NCBI GenBank assembly: GCA_025966435.1
Contig: JAICRQ010000067.1
Location: 1 to 11,064, forward strand
Direction: 5' to 3'
From: Anaerolineales bacterium
GTDB taxonomy: Bacteria > Chloroflexota > Anaerolineae > Anaerolineales > Villigracilaceae
Length of the DNA: 11,064 nucleotides
Part shown: in pieces, positions 4,902 to 11,064 of the stretch
Layout of the letters: each line of letters opens with the position of its first letter
Position numbering within the stretch: position 1 is the first letter of the stretch
The notes under the pieces: model-generated
Databases searched by the model: none
Seen by the model: the letters and a program-made list of their open reading frames with translations, nothing else
Told to the model about the DNA's origin: nothing
Program-made: the position numbers and the translations under genes

Positions 4902-7481
4902 ATGAGAAAACTTGGTGTTTTTCTGACGCGTGGATTGATTGTCATTGTTGTGCTTGGATTGATCCTCACAGCGGCCGGGGCTTATTATTTCAGGAGTTAT
5001 CTGCCGAACACTGTCGCACCGAAATCCTTTCCGCAAACAGATGGGGAGATACAACTCGACGGCTTGAACGCGCCCGTCGATATTTACCGCGACAAAATGG
5101 GTATTCCACACATCTACGCGAGCAGTCCTCATGACCTGTTCTTTGCTCAGGGCTACATTCATGCGCAGGACCGCTTCTGGCAAATGGACACCTGGCGGCA
5201 TATCGGTTCCGGCACACTCTCCGAAATGTTCGGCAGTGGTCAGGTGGAAACCGACACTTTTCTCCGTACCCTCGGCTGGCGTCTCACGGCAGAACAGGAA
5301 TATGCGGAACTGGACCCTGAGTCAAAAGCAATCCTCGACTCTTACACAGCAGGCGTCAACGGCTATCTCAAAGATCACGATACCACCGCCCTCAGCCTGG
5401 AATATGCTATCCTGGGTCTGCTCAGTCCGGATTACAACATCGAGCCATGGACGCCAGTGAACAGCCTCACCTGGGGTAAAGCGATGGCTTGGGACTTGCG
5501 CGGCAATATGGGCGAAGAGATCGAGCGAGCCGTACTGCTCAAAACTCTTACGCCTGATCAAATGGCAGAGCTTTACCCTGCCTATCCTCAGGACCACCCG
5601 GTGATTGTTAACGCGCTGGAAGAAAGCGCGTTCAAGGTTGAAGGTCAAACGTTGAAGATTACGTCGGAGTCAAACTTTGAACTTTCAACCTTAAACTTTC
5701 AACCCCTCGCAGACAAAATGGCGCGTATCGATCTAGCGCTCGGGCCGGCAGGCGATGGAATCGGCTCGAACTCATGGGCAGTGTCCGGCGAACATACGAC
5801 AACCGGGATGCCTTTGCTGGCGAACGACCCGCATCTCGGGATTCAAATGCCATCCATCTGGTATCAGGCTCATCTCGAATGCAAACCAATTACAGCCGAA
5901 TGTCCTTACAACGTCGCGGGATTCACATTTGCCGGGGTGCCGGGTGTGGTCATCGGTCACAACGACCGGATCGCCTGGGGTTTTACAAATGTCGGTCCGG
6001 ATGTGATGGATCTTTATATCGAACGCGTCAATCCTGAGAACCCAAATCAATACGAGGTCAACGGCGAATGGGTGAACTTCGAAACCCGCACGGAAACGGT
6101 TCAAGTCGTTGGCGGCGAGCCAGTAGAGGTCACCATCCGTTCGACGAGGCACGGGCCGGTAATCTCAGAATCCTACGGCCCGTTGAAGAACGAAAACACA
6201 GAGGATGACCCGGAGTTCGTTCCCTTCAAGGACCGCGCCGGTGTGGATCTTCCGGAGCAATATGTGGTCGCCCTCAGATGGACTGCTCTCGCGCCTTCCA
6301 CACCTTTCCGAGCGATCTGGGGATTCAACAAAGCCCAGAACTGGGAAGGTTTCCGTGAAGCTGCGCGCAACTTCCATGTGCCCGCGCAAAATCTCTTGTA
6401 TGCAGATGTGGACGGAAACATTGGTTATCAAATGCCCGGTAACATTCCCATACGTGCAAATGGCGATGGTACCCTGCCTGTTCCTGGCTGGACGGATGAA
6501 TACGAATGGACAGGTTTTATTCCTTTCGATGAACTGCCCTACACGTTCAATCCGCCGGAAGGATATATTGTTACCGCCAACAACCGTTGCCAGCCCTGGG
6601 ACTATCCCTATCTCATCACGCGCGATTGGGATTACGGTTTCCGCGCCCAGCGCATCGTGGACATGATCGAGGACGACTCCGGGGAGATCGACATAGCGTA
6701 CTTCCAAGACATGCAGGATGACTCCTTCGACGCGAACGGACCGATGTACGTCCCCATCCTTTTGCAGCTGGATGAGCTATCGGAAAGCGAGACACTGGCC
6801 CAAAACCTGCTCAGAGACTGGGACTATCAGAACCGTGCAGATTCTGCCGCGGCTGCCGTGTTTAATGCGTTCTGGCGTCACCTCCTGCAAAACACGTTCA
6901 ATGATGATCTGCCCGAAGAAAATTACTACCCAGATGGCGGCTCGCGCTGGAATGAGATCATGCGTCAACTGGATGAGAATAGCGCATGGTGGGACGATAA
7001 AACCACCACCGACGTACGAGAAACACGCGACCCTATCATCCGAAAATCCTTCGAGCAGGGCGTTGCTGAGGTAGAGGAGCTGTTAGGTAGGGACTCCGCA
7101 ACGTGGAACTGGGGCGAGATGCATGCTGCCACATTCAAGAATTCCACACTGGGAGAATCAGGTGTGCCGCCCATTGAATCGCTATTTAACCGCGGTCCCT
7201 TCCCGACTGGCGGTGGTGAGTCGATTGTGAACGCAACTGGCTGGTCAGTAAAGGATGGTTATGAAACAGTATGGCTCCCCTCCATGCGTATGATCGTGGA
7301 TCTGGGCAACTTGAATAACTCAGTCACCGTGCACACAACCGGGCAATCCGGCCATGCCTATCACCCCCATTATGTCGATATGGCTCCGCTCTGGGCAAAT
7401 ACCGAATATTACGCAATGCTGTGGGACGAATGGGCGATTACAGCAGATGCCGAAGGACATCTGGTGTTGACGCCCAAATAA
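4902..7481 (+). CDS. Penicillin acylase family (peptidase S45) Ntn-hydrolase, membrane-anchored
   Basis: The protein has 859 residues, the usual size for S45 acylase precursors. Residues 10-28 form one hydrophobic N-terminal segment, a signal anchor or uncleaved signal; there is no lipobox. Alpha-chain motifs include PVDIYRDKMGIPHIYASS and FFAQGYIHAQDRFWQMDTWR (about 58-99). The autocatalytic site is GIGSNSWAVSG with Ser289, which would become the N-terminal nucleophile of the beta chain after cleavage of Gly288-Ser289. Further beta-chain motifs are LLANDPHLG, FAGVPGVVIGHNDRIAWGFTN, VTANNR (557-562, region of the oxyanion-hole Asn), RAQRI and GQSGHAYHPHYVDMAPLW. The family hydrolyses amide bonds of acylated small molecules: beta-lactams, acyl-homoserine lactones, N-acyl amino acids. 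The substrate cannot be told from sequence. An in-frame repeat-like stretch lies at residues 245-268, in the spacer before Ser289. The stop codon lies inside a palindrome shared with the convergent gene. Confidence 0.94.
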   Translation: MRKLGVFLTRGLIVIVVLGLILTAAGAYYFRSYLPNTVAPKSFPQTDGEIQLDGLNAPVDIYRDKMGIPHIYASSPHDLFFAQGYIHAQDRFWQMDTWRHIGSGTLSEMFGSGQVETDTFLRTLGWRLTAEQEYAELDPESKAILDSYTAGVNGYLKDHDTTALSLEYAILGLLSPDYNIEPWTPVNSLTWGKAMAWDLRGNMGEEIERAVLLKTLTPDQMAELYPAYPQDHPVIVNALEESAFKVEGQTLKITSESNFELSTLNFQPLADKMARIDLALGPAGDGIGSNSWAVSGEHTTTGMPLLANDPHLGIQMPSIWYQAHLECKPITAECPYNVAGFTFAGVPGVVIGHNDRIAWGFTNVGPDVMDLYIERVNPENPNQYEVNGEWVNFETRTETVQVVGGEPVEVTIRSTRHGPVISESYGPLKNENTEDDPEFVPFKDRAGVDLPEQYVVALRWTALAPSTPFRAIWGFNKAQNWEGFREAARNFHVPAQNLLYADVDGNIGYQMPGNIPIRANGDGTLPVPGWTDEYEWTGFIPFDELPYTFNPPEGYIVTANNRCQPWDYPYLITRDWDYGFRAQRIVDMIEDDSGEIDIAYFQDMQDDSFDANGPMYVPILLQLDELSESETLAQNLLRDWDYQNRADSAAAAVFNAFWRHLLQNTFNDDLPEENYYPDGGSRWNEIMRQLDENSAWWDDKTTTDVRETRDPIIRKSFEQGVAEVEELLGRDSATWNWGEMHAATFKNSTLGESGVPPIESLFNRGPFPTGGGESIVNATGWSVKDGYETVWLPSMRMIVDLGNLNNSVTVHTTGQSGHAYHPHYVDMAPLWANTEYYAMLWDEWAITADAEGHLVLTPK
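5636..5704. repeat. Imperfect inverted repeat inside the acylase gene
   Basis: The left arm (5636-5657, starting GGTTGAAGGTCAAACGTTG) matches the reverse complement of the right arm (5682-5704) at about 17 of 21 positions by eye. Within the right part AACTTTCAACC occurs twice (5680-5690 and 5694-5704) with 14-base spacing. It is in frame and encodes residues 245-268, just upstream of the autoprocessing serine. The AAC/TTG-rich composition differs from the GC-richer surrounding gene. It looks like a degenerate repeat inserted into a tolerant linker. Confidence 0.5.
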
Positions 7482-7523
7482 ACGATATAGGGACTGGCAA
7501 CTGCCAGTCCCTATATCGTTTAT
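7478..7523. terminator. 22-bp perfect palindrome, likely bidirectional terminator
   Basis: Bases 7478-7499 pair without a mismatch with 7502-7523, leaving two central bases. The left arm contains the acylase stop codon TAA (7479-7481); the right arm ends two bases before the stop codon of the convergent VanZ-like gene (7526-7528). The stem base is AT-rich with TTTAT on either side, so it can act as an intrinsic terminator in both directions, though the U-tracts are short. Confidence 0.7.
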
Positions 7524-7525
7524 CC

Positions 7526-7882
7526 TTATGTGGTCTTCATCGCCAGCCACGAAAAAAAGATCAGACCAAGATAACTAGCACTGAGATCGATGAGGTCAAA
7601 GGTGCGGTTGGAAAAACTACGCTGAGACAGCTCTTCGATTCCGATCAGGAGGGCAAGTGTCAAGCCGCTGAGCATGGTAATCCAGTTCCGACTCCGGGAG
7701 GGATACACTCGAAAGAGAGTCAGGTTGACGAGAAGAGCCAGGATCCCATACAAAATGAAATGTCCGAGTTTATCCGCAAAGGGAATGTGGTAAACGATGG
7801 CGAGAATCCCGAGATTGCCTGTGTTAGCAAGGAGGATGATCAGAACTATAAAAATTGCGAAGAGCAGGGTGAGCCACTTCAT
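7526..7882 (-). CDS. VanZ-like family membrane protein
   Basis: The protein has 118 residues and about four hydrophobic segments (1-20, 43-58, 66-82, 100-114). VanZ-family residues are visible: ADKLGHFILYG (36-46, Asp37, His41), GIEELSQ (81-87, Glu84, Gln87) and SNRTFDLIDLSASYLG (91-106, Arg93, Asp96, Asp99). VanZ gives teicoplanin resistance in enterococci, but most chromosomal members have no proven role, so no resistance function is claimed. The ATG at 7882 is the only start in frame after the dedA stop. It directly follows six T residues that form the tail of a terminator hairpin, and no Shine-Dalgarno is visible. The gene ends against the palindrome at 7478-7523. Confidence 0.85.
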   Translation of the reverse strand: MKWLTLLFAIFIVLIILLANTGNLGILAIVYHIPFADKLGHFILYGILALLVNLTLFRVYPSRSRNWITMLSGLTLALLIGIEELSQRSFSNRTFDLIDLSASYLGLIFFSWLAMKTT

Positions 7883-7913
7883 AAAAAAGTTAGGGCGGGT
7901 CTGTGACCCGCCC
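7883..7913 (-). terminator. Intrinsic terminator downstream of dedA
   Basis: On the - strand, GGGCGGGT pairs with ACCCGCCC (stem arms 7906-7913 and 7893-7900, 5-base loop), followed after four bases by TTTTTT (7888-7883). It lies 7 bases after the dedA stop. The T-run abuts the ATG of the VanZ-like gene, so transcription of that gene depends on readthrough or on a promoter in or before this hairpin. Confidence 0.75.
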
Positions 7914-7920
7914 CGAGTAT

Positions 7921-8595
7921 TTATTGGAGAGTTTTTTCCAGCTGCGCTTTCGCGGCTTGTTCTGCTTTTATTTCCTGTCTCGCTTTCCAGGCTTCCCAAA
8001 CCGCAGGGACAACCGAAACGAGAATAATCGCAATAATCACCAGCTCAAAATTCGCTTTTACGAACGGAATATTGCCAAAGAAGTACCCGAGGAGCGAAAA
8101 TAACATCACCCAAACGATCCCACCAAACACGTTATAGGAAAAGAAATAACCATATGACATTTTACCCATACCCGCCACAAACGGAGCAAACGTGCGGACG
8201 ATAGGGACAAAGCGGGCGAGGAAAATCGTCTTGCCGCCATGTTTTTCGAAGAAGGCATGCGTGCGGTCAAGATATTCCTTCTTGATCCACTTGATATTGT
8301 AGGCACGATCGCCTAAGTAGTGACCAATCCAATAGTTGACAGTATCGCCCGCAATAGCGGCGATGATCAACAGGATCATCATTAACCAGACGTTCAGGGA
8401 TCCGAGTGCTGCAAATGTTCCCGCAGCGAACAAGAGCGAGTCACCTGGCAGGAAGGGGGTGACTACAAATCCTGTTTCCATGAAAACGATGAGGAATAGG
8501 ATGGCGTACGTCCATGTGCCATACTGATTGATAATATTTGCCAGATGCTCATCCAAATGCAAAAAAAGGTCAATAAGAAATCGAATTTGCTCCAT
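7921..8595 (-). CDS. DedA family membrane protein (SNARE-associated/VTT domain)
   Basis: The protein has 224 residues, as usual for DedA. The two hallmark motifs are complete: [19 protein letters not shown] (38-56) with acidic Glu40 and Asp52, and [22 protein letters not shown] (125-146) with Arg128 and Arg134. In E. coli YqjA the equivalent acidic and Arg residues are needed for proton-driven transport. DedA-family proteins are inner-membrane proteins; bacterial and eukaryotic relatives scramble or flip lipids such as undecaprenyl phosphate or phosphatidylethanolamine. Which substrate applies here is unknown. Residues 203-223 form a charged, coiled-coil-like tail ([20 protein letters not shown]). 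The start at 8595 has a weak GAAAG ribosome site. A promoter candidate lies at 8676-8704 and a terminator follows the stop, so dedA may be its own transcription unit. Confidence 0.95.
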   Translation of the reverse strand: MEQIRFLIDLFLHLDEHLANIINQYGTWTYAILFLIVFMETGFVVTPFLPGDSLLFAAGTFAALGSLNVWLMMILLIIAAIAGDTVNYWIGHYLGDRAYNIKWIKKEYLDRTHAFFEKHGGKTIFLARFVPIVRTFAPFVAGMGKMSYGYFFSYNVFGGIVWVMLFSLLGYFFGNIPFVKANFELVIIAIILVSVVPAVWEAWKARQEIKAEQAAKAQLEKTLQ

Positions 8596-8675
8596 GAGTT
8601 TCTTTCAGTTCACCGCTTTGAGATTAATGTCCAGCGAGTGGGACACTGAGGCGGTTGCTTATAAGAGAGGCGCAG

Positions 8676-8704
8676 ATTATAACTGCTTTCCTATCTGGTT
8701 TCGA
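8676..8704 (-). promoter_or_regulatory. Candidate sigma70-type promoter for dedA
   Basis: Reading the - strand, TCGAAA (8704-8699, 4 of 6 to TTGACA) is followed after exactly 17 bases by a perfect TATAAT (8681-8676). It lies 81 bases before the dedA ATG and overlaps the 3' end of the small membrane protein gene. Spacing and -10 are good, the -35 is weak. Confidence 0.45.
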
Positions 8705-8954
8705 TCCGGCTCAGCCAGTCTCCAAGTATTAAGAGCATGACGCTTCCAAGAGACGAAAGGCCCAGGTTGAGGGCGCCTAGCGGCAGAAACGTCCACTCGC
8801 GCCAGATACCGATCAGATGACCGATAATAAACCCGGAGATGCTCAGGCTAAAATGCAAAAGCAACCGCCAAAACCCTCCACCGCGGATCAAATGATACAG
8901 TGCGCCATAGAATAGAGCAACGAGCAGGGCAAATAACAAGGCTGGAAGGGTCAT
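8691..8954 (-). CDS. Small hypothetical membrane protein, three predicted helices
   Basis: I do not recognise a family. The 87 residues are strongly hydrophobic with three likely membrane helices: about 3-23 (LPALLFALLVALFYGALYHLI), 29-48 and 55-79 (LPLGALNLGLSSLGSVMLLIL). Short basic or polar stretches (HLIRGGGFWR, WREW, SRIETR) separate and end them; Trp and Arg at helix borders suggest a genuine integral membrane protein. The start ATG at 8954 has no clear Shine-Dalgarno and sits in an AT-rich stretch (TTATTAATATCAAC just upstream). The gene lies between mnmA and dedA on the same strand, with 140 bases to mnmA and 95 to dedA. No antisense alternative is convincing. Confidence 0.65.
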   Translation of the reverse strand: MTLPALLFALLVALFYGALYHLIRGGGFWRLLLHFSLSISGFIIGHLIGIWREWTFLPLGALNLGLSSLGSVMLLILGDWLSRIETR

Positions 8955-9094
8955 ATTGTTGATATTAATAACTAGACTGCATCGGGGGCAATATGTAACA
9001 ATCCCTGCATCTTTTACTTGAACTTTGACAACCTTACTGCAACGTTCTACATTTCTTTTCTTTGCGGATGCTAAATGCTTGCCTACACGCAGAG
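8955..9094. other. AT-rich intergenic region between mnmA and the small membrane protein gene
   Basis: I find no gene, no clear terminator for mnmA and no strong - strand promoter in these 140 bases. On the + strand there is TTGACA (9025-9030), 17 bases, then TACATT (9048-9053), which resembles a promoter but would read antisense into mnmA. The stretch just before the small gene (TTATTAATAT near 8960-8969) is the only - strand -10-like patch. Confidence 0.5.
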
Positions 9095-10156
9095 CTAGAT
9101 AATAATCCCGCCGCCGACCACAATGTCTTCCCGGAAGAACACCGCTGCCTGCCCTGCTGTAATATCTCTCTGCGGCGTGTCAAATTGCACTTGAGCTTGA
9201 TGCCCGTGTATCGGCGTGACCAGTGCCTCCGCCTCTTTCGCCGTATAGCGGATTTTCACTTCGGCGCGGAACGGTCCGGTAGGAGTTTCACCCGACATCC
9301 AGTGGACGTCGCGCGCAATCAATTCACGAGAACCCAGTTCCTCCTGCGTCCCCACGATCAAGGAATTCGTACCCGAATCCTTGCCGAGAACATAGAGAGG
9401 CACGGGGGAGGCCAACCCCAATCCCTTACGCTGACCGATCGTGTAATTCGCGAGTCCTGTGTGCGTTCCGACCGATTTACCCTCCCGAGTCAAAATCTCA
9501 CCGGGCTGGAGCATCTCCGCCGCGTTGCGCTGCAGGAAATGGCGGTAATCTTCCCCAGCCAGGAAACATAGATCCTGCGAATCCTTGCGTGAAGCAGTTG
9601 GCAAACCGAACTTCTCCGCAATGGCGCGTATCTCTAATTTTGGATAGTCCCCAACGGGAAATAACGCGCGAGCGAGCTTTTCCTGATTCAAGACGTGCAA
9701 GACATACGACTGATCTTTACTACGATCGACTGCGCGCAACAACTCAAGCGTTCCGCTTTCATCTTTCCTGATGCGCACGTAATGTCCCGTCGCCATGTAG
9801 TCGGCACCGAGCGCGAGAGCACGGTCGAGCAAAAACGTCCAGCGGATCTGACGGTTACAGATCAGGCATGGATTCGGCGTTTCCCCACGCGCGTATCCAT
9901 CCAGAAAATACTGGACAACCGTCTCACGAAAGACATCTTTTGCATCGATCACGTAAAACGGGATACCCAGCTTGGCTGCGACGCGGCGAGCCTGCGCCAT
10001 CGAGTCGGGCGTGCAGCAGCGGTTGGACTCTTCTTTCCCCGGTTCGCTCCACAAGCGGAGCATCATGCCAATGACATCATAGCCCTGCTCTTTGAGCAAG
10101 GCGGCAGCGACGGAGGAATCGACTCCTCCAGACATGGCAACGACAACTTTTGTCAT
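9095..10156 (-). CDS. mnmA: tRNA-specific 2-thiouridylase MnmA
   Basis: The protein has 353 residues, normal for MnmA (TrmU). It activates U34 of tRNA Lys, Glu and Gln with ATP and replaces the 2-oxygen by sulfur. The N-terminus MTKVVVAMSGGVDSSVAAAL carries the PP-loop SGGVDSS (9-15). GETPNPCLICNRQIRW (91-106) holds Cys97 and Cys100, and SQDLCFLAG (193-201) holds Cys197, the persulfide cysteine. ATGHYVR (122-128), KDQSYVL (147-153) and NYTIGQRKGLG (237-247) are further family blocks; the C-terminal beta-barrel domain follows. E. coli MnmA has Asp at the first position of the CxxC; this protein has the CxxC plus C type, linked to an iron-sulfur cluster in Thermus. The start at 10156 is chosen because an earlier ATG (10189) would translate the 8-bp repeat block. 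The desulfurase gene lies 69 bases upstream on the same strand and would supply the sulfur. Confidence 0.97.
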   Translation of the reverse strand: MTKVVVAMSGGVDSSVAAALLKEQGYDVIGMMLRLWSEPGKEESNRCCTPDSMAQARRVAAKLGIPFYVIDAKDVFRETVVQYFLDGYARGETPNPCLICNRQIRWTFLLDRALALGADYMATGHYVRIRKDESGTLELLRAVDRSKDQSYVLHVLNQEKLARALFPVGDYPKLEIRAIAEKFGLPTASRKDSQDLCFLAGEDYRHFLQRNAAEMLQPGEILTREGKSVGTHTGLANYTIGQRKGLGLASPVPLYVLGKDSGTNSLIVGTQEELGSRELIARDVHWMSGETPTGPFRAEVKIRYTAKEAEALVTPIHGHQAQVQFDTPQRDITAGQAAVFFREDIVVGGGIII

Positions 10157-10165
10157 AGTGGGTAT

Positions 10166-10221
10166 GTAAACAAGTAGACAGGTATACAAGTGTTTACTTG
10201 TGTACGTATATGCCTGTATAT
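10166..10221. repeat. Degenerate 8-bp tandem repeats that invert midway
   Basis: The stretch can be cut into seven 8-base units: GTAAACAA, GTAGACAG, GTATACAA, then GTGTTTAC, TTGTGTAC, GTATATGC, CTGTATAT. The first three follow GTADACAR; several of the others fit the reverse complement (YTGTNTAC). The centre is a perfect 6-bp hairpin, ACAAGT-gttt-ACTTGT (10186-10201), extending to 9 of 10 pairs (10182-10191 with 10196-10205). It fills most of the 69-base space between the cysteine desulfurase stop and the mnmA start. It may be a transcription terminator, an mRNA stability element, or a dispersed repeat. Confidence 0.7.
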
Positions 10222-10225
10222 TTCC

Positions 10226-11064
10226 TCATCTCAATTTCCTTGCCTTTTCAACCAGTTCGGGCAATACTGCTAAGAACGCATCGACATCAGCAAGTGTTGT
10301 TTTCACACCTAAGGTCACCCGCAAAGATCCCAGGCCCCAGTCGCGGGATAAGCCGATGGCGTTCATCACTTCACTAGGTTCGGGGTTCCCCGTTTTGCAA
10401 GCAGAGCCGGAGGAACAGGCAAAGCCAGCAGCATCCAGAAGAGTCAGCAGTAAGTTGCCATCCACACCTTTGAAGGCGAACGAGGCGTGATGAGGCAACC
10501 GTGTTTCGATGTGACCGGTGAGTCGAGAGTCTGGAATAGCCTCGAGCACTGTCCCAATGATTCGGTCGCGCAGAGGCTTAACGCGCGTAACACGCTGCTC
10601 GCGTTCTTCGTTTGTCAACCGTAGCGCCTCTGCCAAACCGACAATATAGGGTACATTCTGAGTGCCTGCACGCAGATTGAATTCCTGTCCCCCGCCGGTG
10701 AGGTGTGAGACAAGCGGCGTGCCCTTGCGCACATACAGCGCGCCGACACCTTTGGGACCATAAAACTTGTGTGCACCCAGCGACATCATATCCACACCGA
10801 GCACCTGCACATCCACAGGCAAATACGACGCAGCCTGCACAGCATCTGTATGGAAGAGAATCTGGTTTGCCCTGCATACTTCCGCGATCTCTCTAATCGG
10901 GTTGATGGTACCGATCTCGTTATTGGCATACATCACCGAGACCAGGGCTGTATCCTCGCAAATTGCCTCTGAGACGATCTCTGGCGTGACCAGGCCCTGT
11001 TCATCTACATCCAGCCACTCGATCCGAAAGCCATCATATTTTTCGAGATGAAGCAGCGTCTTCG
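10226..11064 (-). CDS. Cysteine desulfurase (class V aminotransferase, NifS/IscS type), N-terminus outside window
   Basis: The frame is open to the right edge, giving 278 C-terminal residues; the first codons visible read KTLLHLEKYDGFRIEWLDVD. The enzyme is PLP-dependent and converts cysteine to alanine, leaving a persulfide on its active cysteine. Seen are YANNEIGTINPI, FHTDAVQAASYLPVDV, SLGAHKFYGPKGVGALYV with the PLP lysine (codon 10768-10766), GGGQEFNLRAGTQNV, and CSSGSACKTGNPEPSEVM with the active cysteine (codon 10399-10397). The SSGSAC loop is the class I (NifS/IscS/YrvO) type. The position directly upstream of mnmA matches the yrvO-mnmA arrangement of Bacillus, which suggests a dedicated sulfur donor for tRNA thiolation; a general role in Fe-S assembly is also possible. 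The stop is TGA (10228-10226). Confidence 0.95.
   Translation of the reverse strand, partial: KTLLHLEKYDGFRIEWLDVDEQGLVTPEIVSEAICEDTALVSVMYANNEIGTINPIREIAEVCRANQILFHTDAVQAASYLPVDVQVLGVDMMSLGAHKFYGPKGVGALYVRKGTPLVSHLTGGGQEFNLRAGTQNVPYIVGLAEALRLTNEEREQRVTRVKPLRDRIIGTVLEAIPDSRLTGHIETRLPHHASFAFKGVDGNLLLTLLDAAGFACSSGSACKTGNPEPSEVMNAIGLSRDWGLGSLRVTLGVKTTLADVDAFLAVLPELVEKARKLR

Noticed and set aside
4902..7481. Beta-lactam resistance or quorum-quenching assignment for the acylase
   Set aside because: S45 family members act on many acyl amides and the sequence alone does not give the substrate.
7526..7882. Glycopeptide resistance gene
   Set aside because: VanZ-like proteins are widespread on chromosomes; no vanA, vanH, vanX or vanRS relatives are in the window.
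7421..7906. Open frame of 161 residues on the + strand
   Set aside because: It lies opposite the VanZ-like gene and runs through the palindrome; its composition (Lys/Glu/Gln-rich, no fold signature) fits an antisense shadow.
7883..7999. 39-residue longer start for the VanZ-like protein
   Set aside because: It overlaps the dedA 3' end and would translate the terminator hairpin; the extension is polar and unlike a VanZ N-terminus.
9062..9571. Open frame of 169 residues on the + strand
   Set aside because: It is antisense to mnmA, has a His/Arg/Cys-rich composition and no family resemblance; it is a shadow of the real gene.
10157..10189. Eleven-residue longer MnmA start (MYTCLLVYIPT) at 10189
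   Set aside because: These codons come from the 8-bp repeat block; the family N-terminus starts at MTKVVVAMSGGVDSS.
10166..10221. CRISPR-like array
   Set aside because: The units are contiguous 8-mers without spacers and change orientation midway, so it is not a CRISPR.

Overview
This window looks like ordinary chromosome from a bacterium of moderate GC content. My best guess is Chloroflexota, probably class Anaerolineae. That is inferred from the gene set and protein style (an Asp23-nusB-tatB-tatC run, a TatC with a long N-terminal extension, a Thr/Pro-rich lipoprotein with a glycosidase-like end), not from a marker gene. There is no phage, transposon, integrase, CRISPR array, tRNA or rRNA in view. 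Eleven protein genes fill almost all of it, two of them cut by the window edges. No gene-free gap exceeds about 150 bases.

Left half, + strand (1-4751): the tail of a FabG-like reductase, a hairpin-forming repeat, an Asp23/Gls24 protein, nusB, tatB-like and tatC genes, and a large lipoprotein. The Asp23-nusB and tatB-tatC pairs overlap and the other gaps after 148 are under 35 bases, so this reads as one operon. It links transcription antitermination and twin-arginine protein export with a surface lipoprotein. That lipoprotein begins with a Ser-Arg-Arg signal sequence and a lipobox, so it may itself be a Tat substrate. It carries three related beta-sandwich-like modules, one carboxypeptidase-regulatory-like domain, and a C-terminal glycoside-hydrolase-like barrel whose expected catalytic glutamates appear to be missing.

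Middle, + strand (4752-7481): a candidate terminator with two mutually exclusive hairpins, then a membrane-anchored penicillin-acylase family Ntn-hydrolase. A repeat-like inverted sequence lies in frame in the acylase linker ahead of the autocatalytic serine. The gene ends inside a 22-bp perfect palindrome that fills the convergent junction with the next gene.

Right half, - strand (7526-11064): reading leftward from the right edge come a cysteine desulfurase (N-terminus outside the window), mnmA, a small three-helix membrane protein, a DedA-family transporter and a VanZ-like protein. The desulfurase and MnmA form a plausible tRNA 2-thiouridine unit: the first makes persulfide from cysteine, the second installs the sulfur on U34. 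Between them lies a 56-bp stretch of degenerate 8-bp units that inverts halfway and forms an imperfect palindrome. An intrinsic terminator sits between dedA and vanZ and runs right up to the vanZ start codon.

I see no clear new multi-gene system. The best leads are the Tat-linked lipoprotein with a possibly inactive glycosidase domain, the TatC N-terminal extension, the repeat in the acylase linker, and the 8-bp repeat block upstream of mnmA.
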